The position numbers and the translations under genes were made by a program. A stretch of DNA of 9,301 bases, taken from the NCBI GenBank assembly GCA_947165615.1, contig CAMVBD010000028.1, positions 1 through 9,301 on the forward strand, read 5' to 3'. Positions 1 to 6,075 of the stretch are shown piece by piece (the first letter of the stretch is position 1; every line of letters begins with the position of its first letter). Source of the DNA: an uncultured Clostridia bacterium (GTDB lineage: Bacteria; Bacillota; Clostridia; Oscillospirales; Acutalibacteraceae). Under the pieces are notes generated by a model. The model saw only the letters and a list, made by a program, of their open reading frames with translations, was not told the DNA's origin and did no database searches.

Positions 1-336
1 CAGGGAATTGTTGAAAAACTGCAGGAGCTCGGCGCCCTGCATGGCGGCGGGGTCCTTGGGCGTTTCGGCCGTCGGGGCGTCGGGAGCCGTCGCAGACGGC
101 GCCGGCAGGGTGGAGGCGTCCGTCGGCAGGGGAGCCGTCGGGACCGTCACGGTCGGGACCGTGGTCTCCGGCGCGGCGTACGAAGAAGACGGCGCCGTCG
201 GCGTTCCGGCGCTCGGGACTGTCTGGCCGCCGGCTCCCGCGGGGACGGGAATGTCGATTTTGATGGTATAGCAGCCGGCAAGCAGAATAAGGATCAGGAA
301 CAGGGCGGTCACTACCGCAAAGCGGCCTTTTTTCAT
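1..336 (-). CDS. Lipoprotein with Pro/Thr/Ala-rich linker, 3' end cut by window
   Basis: The frame is open for exactly 112 codons from an ATG at 336 to the window edge, so only the N-terminal part is visible. It begins MKKGRF, followed by a hydrophobic stretch and a lipobox LLAGC with the lipidated Cys at residue 22. This predicts a signal-peptidase II lipoprotein anchored on the outer face of the membrane. Residues about 30-98 are a low-complexity linker rich in Pro, Thr, Ala and Ser, with a repeated VPT/APT flavour, as in surface lipoproteins that hold a domain away from the membrane. The last residues (MQGAELLQFFNNSL) look like the start of a folded helical domain that lies outside the window. 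The start is supported by AAGGAG at 351-346, 9 bases upstream, and by a promoter at 410-438. I do not recognise the family and assign no function beyond surface lipoprotein. Confidence 0.85.
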   Translation of the reverse strand, partial: MKKGRFAVVTALFLILILLAGCYTIKIDIPVPAGAGGQTVPSAGTPTAPSSSYAAPETTVPTVTVPTAPLPTDASTLPAPSATAPDAPTAETPKDPAAMQGAELLQFFNNSL

Positions 337-388
337 GGTCGTCGTCTCCTTGTAAAATACGTTCAAAACAGCGCTGGGTGTTCTTTTT

Positions 389-417
389 TTGACACAAACC
401 GCTATGATGACTTTACT
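389..417 (+). promoter_or_regulatory. Possible second plus-strand promoter facing the lipoprotein promoter
   Basis: On the plus strand, TTGACA at 389-394 is followed after 17 bases by TTTACT (412-417, four of six matches). Its -10 overlaps the -10 of the oppositely directed lipoprotein promoter at 410-415. If used, it would give a long leader of about 140 bases for the gene at 564, which already has a better promoter at 509-537. It may be chance. Confidence 0.25.
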
Positions 418-438
418 CCAAAATCGGCGTTTTGTCAA
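410..438 (-). promoter_or_regulatory. Sigma-A type promoter for the lipoprotein gene
   Basis: On the minus strand there is a perfect TTGACA (438-433), a 17-base spacer and TAAAGT (415-410, four of six matches to TATAAT). Transcription would start near 403, giving a leader of about 65 bases before the ATG at 336. The match is seen directly; its use is inferred. Confidence 0.55.
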
Positions 439-508
439 GGCGCATGGCGTTTTTTCAACATTTTGCTGGATTTTGTCAGCAATTCCCTGGCCGTCCGTAT
501 TTTTTGAG

Positions 509-537
509 TTGACGAACGCCGAAAAAAATATTATACT
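509..537 (+). promoter_or_regulatory. Sigma-A promoter of the dockerin-protein operon
   Basis: TTGACG at 509-514, a 17-base spacer and TATACT at 532-537 match the vegetative consensus at five of six positions each. Transcription would start near 544, with a leader of about 20 bases that contains the GGGAGG ribosome binding site at 551-556, upstream of the ATG at 564. No other strong promoter was seen before 3347, so it probably drives the two dockerin genes and the DUF1292 gene together. Confidence 0.7.
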
Positions 538-563
538 GATTACAAAAGAAGGGAGGGGTCCGC

Positions 564-1775
564 ATGAAAAAAGCGCTTGCGGCTTTGCTGACGGCGCTGC
601 TGACGGTTTTCGGCTGTCTGCCGGTTTTTGCGGCGTCCCCCGTCCCCGCGCCCGGGACCGCGCTTTTAACGCGGGAGCGCACCGCGTCGGACGACACCTT
701 CACGTTCGCCTTTTCGTGTGAAGAGGCGCTGGCGTATGAAGAAAACCGCGCGCTGCTTTACGCCTCGCTCAGCCGCACGTTTTCGGACGCGGAACTCTCG
801 CTGACCGACAGCGCGTGGGTGCTGTACCCCGTGCGCCTGCTGACCGAGGCCGGACGAAACGGGCAGTGGGTCAGCGTAAAACTCACGTCCCCGGCGGACG
901 GGGAACTGACGCTCTCGCTGACGCGGGACATTCTGCCGGCGCTGAAAAAGGGCGGGCTTTATACGCACGGCGCGTTCGACTACCGCCTCCGCTTTTCCGT
1001 CGTCGCCGAAACGGACGACTCCCTCCTGCCGCTCTCGGACGAAACAGAGGCAGGCCCCTACACCTGTCCCGAGACCGCCGCCATCGACTTTGTCGTGCCG
1101 GAGGGGACACTAAACCCCAACACGGCGTTTCCGTTTCTGCCCTACGGGGACCTGACGCTTTTGTCGCCCACCCATCCCGGCTGCGTCTTCGGCGGCTGGA
1201 AAATCGGCGGGACCTACGTTGATACGGTCCCCGGCAACACCATGGACCTGACGGTGGAGGGCGTCTTTACGCCGCGCACGTTTGCGATCAACTACGTGCT
1301 GACCACGCGCCCCGGGCCCTTCGTCTACGTCAACAATCAGGAAAATCCCCGCGCCTACGCGTACGGCTCCGGCGAACGGCTCTATTCGCTCGTCGCGCCC
1401 TCCGGCTACGTCTTTGCCGGTTGGTACCGCGACGCCGCGTTTTCGGGCGCGCCGCTTTTGTCCGTCCCGAAAGAATCGGTCGGCGACCTCGTGCTGTACG
1501 CCAGATGGCTGACCGAAGAGGAATACGAAAACGAACTCGCGTCCCGGGGGCACTGGGGCGACCTTGACGCGGACGGCAAGATCACCGCCTCGGACGCAAG
1601 GCTTTGCCTGCGCGCCGCCGTGGGGCTTGAAACGCTGTCGGGCTTTTTGGCTGCCCGCGCGGATTTTGACAACAAGGGACGTCTGACCGCCGGGGACGCC
1701 AGGACCGTCCTGCGCCTTGCCGTGGGGCTGGACGCCCTTCCGGACGTGCTGCGCCGCGCCGGACGGATCGAATAA
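564..1775 (+). CDS. Secreted protein with InlB-like repeats and C-terminal type I dockerin
   Basis: This 403-residue exported protein has a Sec signal peptide (MKKALAALLT..., predicted cleavage after VFA or FAA near residue 23). Residues about 30-175 form a beta-rich region I do not recognise. Two stretches follow with the GW signature of Listeria-Bacteroides (InlB B-type) repeats: GGW at 210-212, then AGWYRDAAF at 285-293 closing with ARW at 313-315. Residues about 331-395 are a type I dockerin with two calcium-loop motifs. The first, D333-x-D335-x-D337-G-x-I-x-x-x-D344, is canonical. The second, D367 to D378, has Lys instead of Asp at position 5. Each loop is followed by the LRLAVGL-type helix. 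Dockerins bind cohesins on scaffold or surface proteins, and InlB-type repeats are adhesive or stalk modules. No catalytic domain is visible, so a surface-binding or structural role is inferred. The start is set by the GGGAGG at 551-556. It is the first gene of a likely operon, 43 bases ahead of a second dockerin protein. Confidence 0.85.
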   Translation: MKKALAALLTALLTVFGCLPVFAASPVPAPGTALLTRERTASDDTFTFAFSCEEALAYEENRALLYASLSRTFSDAELSLTDSAWVLYPVRLLTEAGRNGQWVSVKLTSPADGELTLSLTRDILPALKKGGLYTHGAFDYRLRFSVVAETDDSLLPLSDETEAGPYTCPETAAIDFVVPEGTLNPNTAFPFLPYGDLTLLSPTHPGCVFGGWKIGGTYVDTVPGNTMDLTVEGVFTPRTFAINYVLTTRPGPFVYVNNQENPRAYAYGSGERLYSLVAPSGYVFAGWYRDAAFSGAPLLSVPKESVGDLVLYARWLTEEEYENELASRGHWGDLDADGKITASDARLCLRAAVGLETLSGFLAARADFDNKGRLTAGDARTVLRLAVGLDALPDVLRRAGRIE

Positions 1776-1788
1776 CGGGAAGAGAACA

Positions 1789-1803
1789 GACCGCTTTGCG
1801 GTC
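1789..1803 (+). other. Small intergenic hairpin between the two dockerin genes
   Basis: GACCGC-TTT-GCGGTC is a perfect six-base stem with a three-base loop. It lies in the 43-base gap between the two dockerin genes, directly before the AAAGGAAG ribosome binding site (1806-1813). No T-run follows, so it is not an intrinsic terminator. It could stabilise or process the mRNA or modulate translation of the second gene; this is inference only. Confidence 0.4.
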
Positions 1804-1818
1804 GGAAAGGAAGCCGAT

Positions 1819-3333
1819 ATGCTCAAAAAACCGCTGAGCCTTCTGCTTGCGCTTTGTATTATTATTTGCGCCGCCGCGCCGGCGTTTGCCGAAACCGGCC
1901 CGCGCTACCGCGTGAGCGTGCCGCGCGCCGTCGTCCTAAAGGAACCCTCCGTCATGAGCGAGGTCGTCGCCGAGCTCCCGCAGGGCACGGTCGTGACCGA
2001 AAACGCGCGGGAGGGCAGTTTTATCCGGTTTTATCTGCCGTCCGAGGGGCTCACCGGCTGGGTCCACCTCGGCAATCTCACGCCCCTGCCGTCCGGTCCG
2101 TCGGACATGACGGGGATCACCGTTTCGCGCCTGCCGGATAAGACGGTTTATGTGGAAGGGGAGGAGGCTTTCGTCTCCGACGGGCTTGTCGTCACGGCTT
2201 CCTTTAAGGACGGCACGACCCGGGAACTCAAGGGCTATACCCTTCTTGTCCCCGCGTTCAACACCTATGGAGAAAAGACCGTCGAGGTCCTTTACACCGA
2301 CGCCGGCGTCACGTTTTTTGCGTCCTTTGCCGTCACCGTCGTCAAGGTCCCCGTCGCGTCCGTGACCCTGCTGACCCCGCCCGACAAGACCGAGTATATT
2401 GAAAATCAGCCCCTGGACCTGACCGGCCTTACCCTGCGGGTAGCGTACCTTGACGGCAGGCCGGACGAGATCCGTTCCGCCGCCGACGTCGTGGCCGACC
2501 CCGCCTTTTCCATCCTCGGCTGCCATTCCGAGACCCCGGGCGGCAAGGTGCCGTTCGGCTCGCATACCTTGCAGATCGTTTACCGCTATCCGGAGTTTTC
2601 CGTTTCGTTTTCCGTCACCGCCCGGCGGCGCGTCATGACCGGCCTTTCGATCCTGACGCCGCCCGACTCTTTGACGGTCTACCGCAGGGACGAGGTCCCC
2701 GCCCTTTCCGGCATGACGCTGGAGGCAAAATATGACAACGGCGAGACGCAGATCCTCAGCCCCGCCGACTGTGAGATTTTATGCGACCCCGCCGCGTTCG
2801 TCATCGGTGAGGGCAACCGGGTCACCCTGTCCTACGGCGGCTTTTCGGTCTCGGTGGATCTGACCTATCTGCCGGACGAGCCCGCAGGCATCCGCATCCA
2901 GACCCCCACAAAACTGTATTTCACCCTCGGCGAACCCATTGACCTGAGGGATCTCAAGGTCTGCGTCCGCTATCTGTCCGGGCGCGAGGTCGAGGTCACG
3001 GATTATACATTGAGTCCCGTGGACCCCAAAATGACCGCCGCGCAGACGCTGACCGTGACCTACGGCTCCTACGCCGGCGTGTTCACCATCTTTATTTCCC
3101 CCTATTACCGCCGCGGCGACATTGACAACGACGCCGCCGTCACCGCAGCCGACGCGCGTTACGCGCTGCGCACCGCCGTGGGACTGATGACGCTGGGCGG
3201 ACAGGCGTTTACCGCCGCCGACGCCGACCGGGACGGACAGATCACCGCCGCCGACGCGCGTCTCATTCTGCGCTGCGCCGTGGACCTCGAGGACCTCGGG
3301 ATCTATGAAGTGCTGCTGCCCCAAACCGCATAA
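1819..3333 (+). CDS. Secreted SH3-like / Ig-like (Big_3-type) / dockerin protein
   Basis: The ATG at 1819 was chosen because AAAGGAAG lies 5 bases upstream and a proper signal peptide follows at once (MLKKPLSLLL..., cleavage after AFA near residue 24). An in-frame ATG at 1717 lies inside the previous gene and lacks both. The product has 504 residues. Residues about 29-90 resemble a bacterial SH3 domain, with the GW-H-LGNL ending. Four tandem Ig-like repeats of the Big_3 type follow, at about 99-175, 181-268, 275-350 and 357-428. They share the patterns PxxxxYxxGxxxDLxGLxVxxxYxDG and, at the end, VxYxxxxxxFxVxV. The C-terminus (about 432-493) is a type I dockerin with loops D434 to D445 (position 6 Gly replaced by Ala) and D468 to D479 (canonical). 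No enzyme domain is visible. SH3-like and Ig-like modules usually contact cell wall or act as spacers, so a wall-associated adaptor docked to a cohesin partner is the likeliest role. It probably shares the upstream promoter at 509-537. Confidence 0.85.
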   Translation: MLKKPLSLLLALCIIICAAAPAFAETGPRYRVSVPRAVVLKEPSVMSEVVAELPQGTVVTENAREGSFIRFYLPSEGLTGWVHLGNLTPLPSGPSDMTGITVSRLPDKTVYVEGEEAFVSDGLVVTASFKDGTTRELKGYTLLVPAFNTYGEKTVEVLYTDAGVTFFASFAVTVVKVPVASVTLLTPPDKTEYIENQPLDLTGLTLRVAYLDGRPDEIRSAADVVADPAFSILGCHSETPGGKVPFGSHTLQIVYRYPEFSVSFSVTARRRVMTGLSILTPPDSLTVYRRDEVPALSGMTLEAKYDNGETQILSPADCEILCDPAAFVIGEGNRVTLSYGGFSVSVDLTYLPDEPAGIRIQTPTKLYFTLGEPIDLRDLKVCVRYLSGREVEVTDYTLSPVDPKMTAAQTLTVTYGSYAGVFTIFISPYYRRGDIDNDAAVTAADARYALRTAVGLMTLGGQAFTAADADRDGQITAADARLILRCAVDLEDLGIYEVLLPQTA

Positions 3334-3346
3334 AAGGAGAATGACC

Positions 3347-3628
3347 ATGCTGAAAAACGAAGACAACGAATTTTTTGTGAGCTTTACCGACGAAAACGGC
3401 GTCGCCAACAACTTTGAGATCCTTGCCGAGCTGGAATTTGAGGGCAGGGAATACGCCGTCATGCTGCCGGAGGTCGGCTCTCCCTCCGAAAACGGCCTGT
3501 TGTACGTGTTTGAGATCGTGGAGGAACTTGACTCCGACACCGACACCTTCGTCGGCGTGGACGACCAGCGCGTCATCGACGGCGTGTACGACCTGTTTAT
3601 GCGGGAAGCGGAGAAACTGGATCTGTAA
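3347..3628 (+). CDS. DUF1292 (YrzB-like) family protein
   Basis: This is a small acidic cytoplasmic protein of 93 residues with no signal peptide or membrane segment. The pattern of an N-terminal ...FVSFTDENG strand, a FEILAELEFEGREYAVM core and an acidic tail is that of the DUF1292 family, known from Bacillus YrzB and widespread in Firmicutes; its biochemical role is unknown. Two ATG codons lie close together. GGAG at 3336-3339 is only 1 base from the ATG at 3341 but 7 bases from the one at 3347, so 3347 is preferred; an earlier in-frame ATG at 3305 lies inside the previous gene. It follows the second dockerin gene by 13 bases and is probably cotranscribed, though functionally unrelated. A terminator follows directly. 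Confidence 0.85.
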   Translation: MLKNEDNEFFVSFTDENGVANNFEILAELEFEGREYAVMLPEVGSPSENGLLYVFEIVEELDSDTDTFVGVDDQRVIDGVYDLFMREAEKLDL

Positions 3629-3648
3629 AATGAGCCGCAGAAACCGTC

Positions 3649-3692
3649 AAAAAAAGAACCTCCGGGACCGGGAATCGGTTTCGGAGGTTTTT
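3649..3692. terminator. Bidirectional intrinsic terminator between convergent genes
   Basis: AACCTCCG (3657-3664) pairs with CGGAGGTT (3682-3689), and inside it ACCG (3667-3670) can pair with CGGT (3676-3679). On the plus strand the stem runs into a T-run (3688-3692). On the minus strand it is followed by seven T (complement of A 3649-3655). It would therefore end both the DUF1292 operon and the minus-strand hydrolase/membrane-protein pair. Confidence 0.8.
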
Positions 3693-3720
3693 GGATGGGA
3701 ACAAGAAGGGGAAAACCGTT

Positions 3721-4140
3721 CTAAAAAAACAAGTCGAAAAAAACATCTGTGACGGCGTTAAACAGATTGACGACGGCTGAGAAAAAAAAGACGAAAAAGA
3801 ACAGAAAGCCCGTCGGAAGCAGAATCGATACTGAAAGCGCGTAGGGCTTCATAAGGGATTCCCGATCCAGCCTGCCGAATAAAAACAGGGCGATCAGAGC
3901 CATTGCAAAAACAAAAGACGCTCCGAGAAGAATCCATGAGACCTGTAATCCCGTGTTGTTTGACATCTCTTCGAGAGAAGGAAAAAGGAGAAAGGAAATC
4001 GGGTTTTTCCCGTATTTACTGCGGGAATAAAAATAAAACGCTACGCTGCCCCATCCGGCGATCAATGCGGCGAGTTTCAGACAGAGTGCTGCCATCAGTA
4101 CCGCACGGGAGGAATGAATCGGTTTTTTTTGTTTTTTCAT
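3721..4140 (-). CDS. Small membrane protein, three predicted transmembrane helices
   Basis: This 139-residue integral membrane protein has a basic N-terminus (MKKQKKP) and hydrophobic stretches at about 14-38, 67-88 and 101-127. The last is strikingly rich in Phe (FLFFFVFFF), and the protein ends in a hydrophobic tail. I recognise no family. The ATG at 4140 overlaps the stop of the hydrolase gene upstream (ATGA, 4140-4137), a classic translational coupling. AGGGAGGAGA at 4156-4147 gives proper spacing to this ATG, whereas an in-frame GTG at 4146 would be too close. Base composition is intermediate (26 and 32 G/C in two sampled 60-base lines), between the AT-rich hydrolase gene and the GC-rich surroundings. 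The coupling suggests a joint function with the hydrolase, such as export help, anchoring or self-protection, but nothing in the sequence decides among these. Confidence 0.75.
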   Translation of the reverse strand: MKKQKKPIHSSRAVLMAALCLKLAALIAGWGSVAFYFYSRSKYGKNPISFLLFPSLEEMSNNTGLQVSWILLGASFVFAMALIALFLFGRLDRESLMKPYALSVSILLPTGFLFFFVFFFSAVVNLFNAVTDVFFDLFF

Positions 4141-5810
4141 GCGCACTCTCCTCCCTGGTTCATTTGCAAGAGATCCTGTTCCGTACGTTCTGTGAAATTA
4201 ACCAGTTTGCCGCTTTTGTCTACACAGAGAATGTTTTTTTTAAGATTTGAAGAAACGGCGATTGACAAATCTGTTGAAACGTTCGGACATATTTCAGATT
4301 TTGTAAAGTAACCGTTGGATAAATAGGATATTTCCATGTTGCATTTTTGGGAATTAAAAGGATGTGCAATAAAAGAAATATCGTGATTTCTAAAAATGTA
4401 TTGATAAGAATCATTGCCCAAGGACCAAACTGTTCCGTAGCGAATGCGTGTCCCATCTTTATTCTCAAGAAGAATAGATTCTCCATCAATTATTAAAGAT
4501 TCTCCATTTGAAGTCTTTAGTTGTTCTAGTTTTCCCGAATAAACAAGAACCTCAGTTCTGTCATTATCTTCACCTATGAGCCAGCCTTTCTCATTTGTAG
4601 TAGGAATGGTTGCCTTAAACAAATCAACTTGATTCATAGATATTGTACTGGGAATAGAAGAGCCTGTTCCATTAATTATATCTCTGACTTTATTCTTAAC
4701 AGATGTTTTGCCCGGTAGACTTATATGCGATGCTCTCACATGAAGAACAGTATTAGAGCCGCGATTGTATACTGCACTTGCCGTAGAAACGGTTCCATCT
4801 CCATTGTTATTTAATTCATATCTTTGCACAGTACCATCTGCATTATAAACGACTCTTGATGGGGTATCCTCTCCAAAACCGACGATCATGTGGAATTCAT
4901 TTGTCAATCCATTTGCAACATGTATCCAATCTTCACCTATTTTTAAAGATTCATGAAAATCCAGTGCGTCATCAAACATGGTTTTTCTATATCCTGATGC
5001 CTTTTTTCCCCATGGTCTATTTTTCATAAATCCCCATGAACTGCTATGTGTTGTGAGAAGTATTTCTCCTCCACGTCGTGAAATATACGGAATATCACCG
5101 TTAAGATAATCTGCTGTTGGCAATAATTCATATACGGAAGGATAATTGGATACTAATGTTTTTATTGTGGCTTGCTGTGTGGCTGATGGTAATAAAAAAG
5201 TAAAATCTCCAGTCTCCATCACATAAAGCCCTTTTACCGCTCCGGTGAAAGGAGTTCCGATTGTAATGACTTTTGAAACTTTTGCTCTGTTGGTACTTGA
5301 CAAAGCAAGAAACTTTGATGCGACTAATCCCCCCATACTATGTGCAACAATTATTACTTCGTTGTAGTTAGTTAAGAACTGCTGAAGTTTACTTGCTGCA
5401 TCGGCACAACCTAAACGCCAGTCATACTTGAAAAGTTTTACATCATATTCTGAAGAGAATTCCCAACTTAAAAAGTTTTTTAAACGTACACATGACAATT
5501 CTACAATTTGAACACTATTATTATCTGATACTATTGTGTGAACGCTTGAACCATTTTCATCACATTCTAACCTTTGAAGTTTCTCCTCGTCAAAAGAAAA
5601 CCATAAATGGTCTCCACCACTCTCTTTCAACGAAGTTCCTCCAATTCCAGGTATTACAACGATTGCTTTGCTTTTAGCTGCATCTGCTACATGCTGCGGA
5701 AGCAAACACGGCATGTTTGGGGTTATTCCTGAAAAGAACAGGATTAAAGCTAAAACAATACTTATGGCATGTTTTTTGGGAAACGTAATATTTTCTCTTT
5801 CCTTAATCAA
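4137..5810 (-). CDS. Secreted LCAT-family alpha/beta hydrolase (lipase/acyltransferase-like)
   Basis: This 557-residue protein has a charged N-terminus, a hydrophobic segment (about 14-30) and a possible cleavage site near ADA at 42-44, so it is probably exported. The first ~370 residues carry the ordered motifs of the lecithin:cholesterol acyltransferase family: PGIGG (54-58, oxyanion-hole loop), YDWR (129-132), nucleophile elbow AHSMGG (156-161, Ser158), GTPF (185-188), GDGTV (337-341, Asp338) and SH at 361-362 (His362). The Ser-Asp-His triad is therefore complete. The family comprises acyltransferases and phospholipase-A-like esterases; the substrate here is unknown. Residues about 385-557 form a beta-rich extension I do not recognise. 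The start is TTG at 5810, chosen because GGAGG at 5823-5819 sits 8 bases upstream and no suitable ATG occurs before the signal segment. The gene is far more AT-rich than its neighbours (18 G/C in the 60 bases 5101-5160), which suggests acquisition. It is coupled to the membrane-protein gene downstream. Confidence 0.85.
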   Translation of the reverse strand: MIKERENITFPKKHAISIVLALILFFSGITPNMPCLLPQHVADAAKSKAIVVIPGIGGTSLKESGGDHLWFSFDEEKLQRLECDENGSSVHTIVSDNNSVQIVELSCVRLKNFLSWEFSSEYDVKLFKYDWRLGCADAASKLQQFLTNYNEVIIVAHSMGGLVASKFLALSSTNRAKVSKVITIGTPFTGAVKGLYVMETGDFTFLLPSATQQATIKTLVSNYPSVYELLPTADYLNGDIPYISRRGGEILLTTHSSSWGFMKNRPWGKKASGYRKTMFDDALDFHESLKIGEDWIHVANGLTNEFHMIVGFGEDTPSRVVYNADGTVQRYELNNNGDGTVSTASAVYNRGSNTVLHVRASHISLPGKTSVKNKVRDIINGTGSSIPSTISMNQVDLFKATIPTTNEKGWLIGEDNDRTEVLVYSGKLEQLKTSNGESLIIDGESILLENKDGTRIRYGTVWSLGNDSYQYIFRNHDISFIAHPFNSQKCNMEISYLSNGYFTKSEICPNVSTDLSIAVSSNLKKNILCVDKSGKLVNFTERTEQDLLQMNQGGECA

Positions 5811-5848
5811 AATAATATCCTCCGAGCAAAATGATGTGCGTAAGCCCT

Positions 5849-5854
5849 ATTATA
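5849..5854 (-). promoter_or_regulatory. Candidate -10 element for the LCAT-like gene
   Basis: A perfect TATAAT on the minus strand would start transcription near 5842, about 30 bases before the TTG start and just upstream of its GGAGG. The expected -35 position reads AGAAGG, which is a poor match, so either an activator is needed or this is chance in AT-rich DNA. Confidence 0.3.
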
Positions 5855-5924
5855 CGCAAAACAGCAGATCCTCCTTCTGATGAAGATTAATAATATATTC
5901 TATTATTTTTCTTCATACCCCTCC

Positions 5925-5952
5925 ATTATGCATATTTGAAAACAAAAAGCAA
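5925..5952 (-). promoter_or_regulatory. Alternative weak promoter for the LCAT-like gene
   Basis: TTGCTT (5952-5947), a 16-base spacer and CATAAT (5930-5925) on the minus strand form a second, weak vegetative-type promoter. It would give a leader of about 110 bases carrying two extra Shine-Dalgarno-like sequences. The surrounding DNA (5824-6000) is AT-rich with no other gene seen in it. Confidence 0.25.
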
Positions 5953-6049
5953 TGGTGTTTTCCTTTTTTGAACACTTCGTTTACAAATTGTTTTGAATCA
6001 CGGCGAAGCCGCTGACGTCTAACCCCCAACACCCAGCGCCCCATGCCAT

Positions 6050-6071
6050 AAAAAAGACCGCCGCGGCGGTC
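6050..6071 (-). terminator. Terminator of the aldo/keto reductase gene
   Basis: The 16-base perfect palindrome GACCGCCGCGGCGGTC (6056-6071) folds as a six-base GACCGC/GCGGTC stem with a CGCG loop. It is followed on the minus strand by six T (complement of A 6050-6055). It begins only four bases after the stop codon at 6078-6076. A T-run also lies on the plus-strand side (6073-6077), so it might work in both directions. Confidence 0.8.
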
Positions 6072-6075
6072 GTTT

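Noticed and set aside
371..383. A 12-base sequence GCGCTGGGTGTT that recurs inverted near 6029-6040
   Set aside because: A 12-base match is expected by chance a few times in a window this size, and its positions do not flank a coherent unit.
463..482. Inverted repeat TTGCTG...CAGCAA upstream of the dockerin operon promoter
   Set aside because: The stem is only six bases with an eight-base AT-rich loop, no T-run, and no recognised operator pattern. It is too weak to call.
1110..1826. A 238-codon minus-strand open frame across the first dockerin gene
   Set aside because: It is a shadow of the dockerin protein gene, with a basic, low-complexity product and no start signal.
3110..3295. Direct DNA repeat (ACCGCCGCCGACGCGCG-like, about 100 bases apart)
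   Set aside because: This is the normal internal duplication of the two dockerin calcium loops, not a separate repeat element or CRISPR array.
2779..3576. A 265-codon minus-strand open frame across the second dockerin and DUF1292 genes
   Set aside because: It crosses two real genes on the other strand and has no domain or ribosome binding site.
3630..3752. A 40-codon plus-strand frame (MSRRNRQKK...) after the DUF1292 gene
   Set aside because: It runs through the terminator stem-loop and into the convergent membrane-protein gene, and no clear binding site precedes it.
5668..5880. A 70-codon plus-strand frame covering the start of the LCAT-like gene
   Set aside because: It is antisense to the signal-peptide region and leader of a supported gene, with no binding site or recognisable features.
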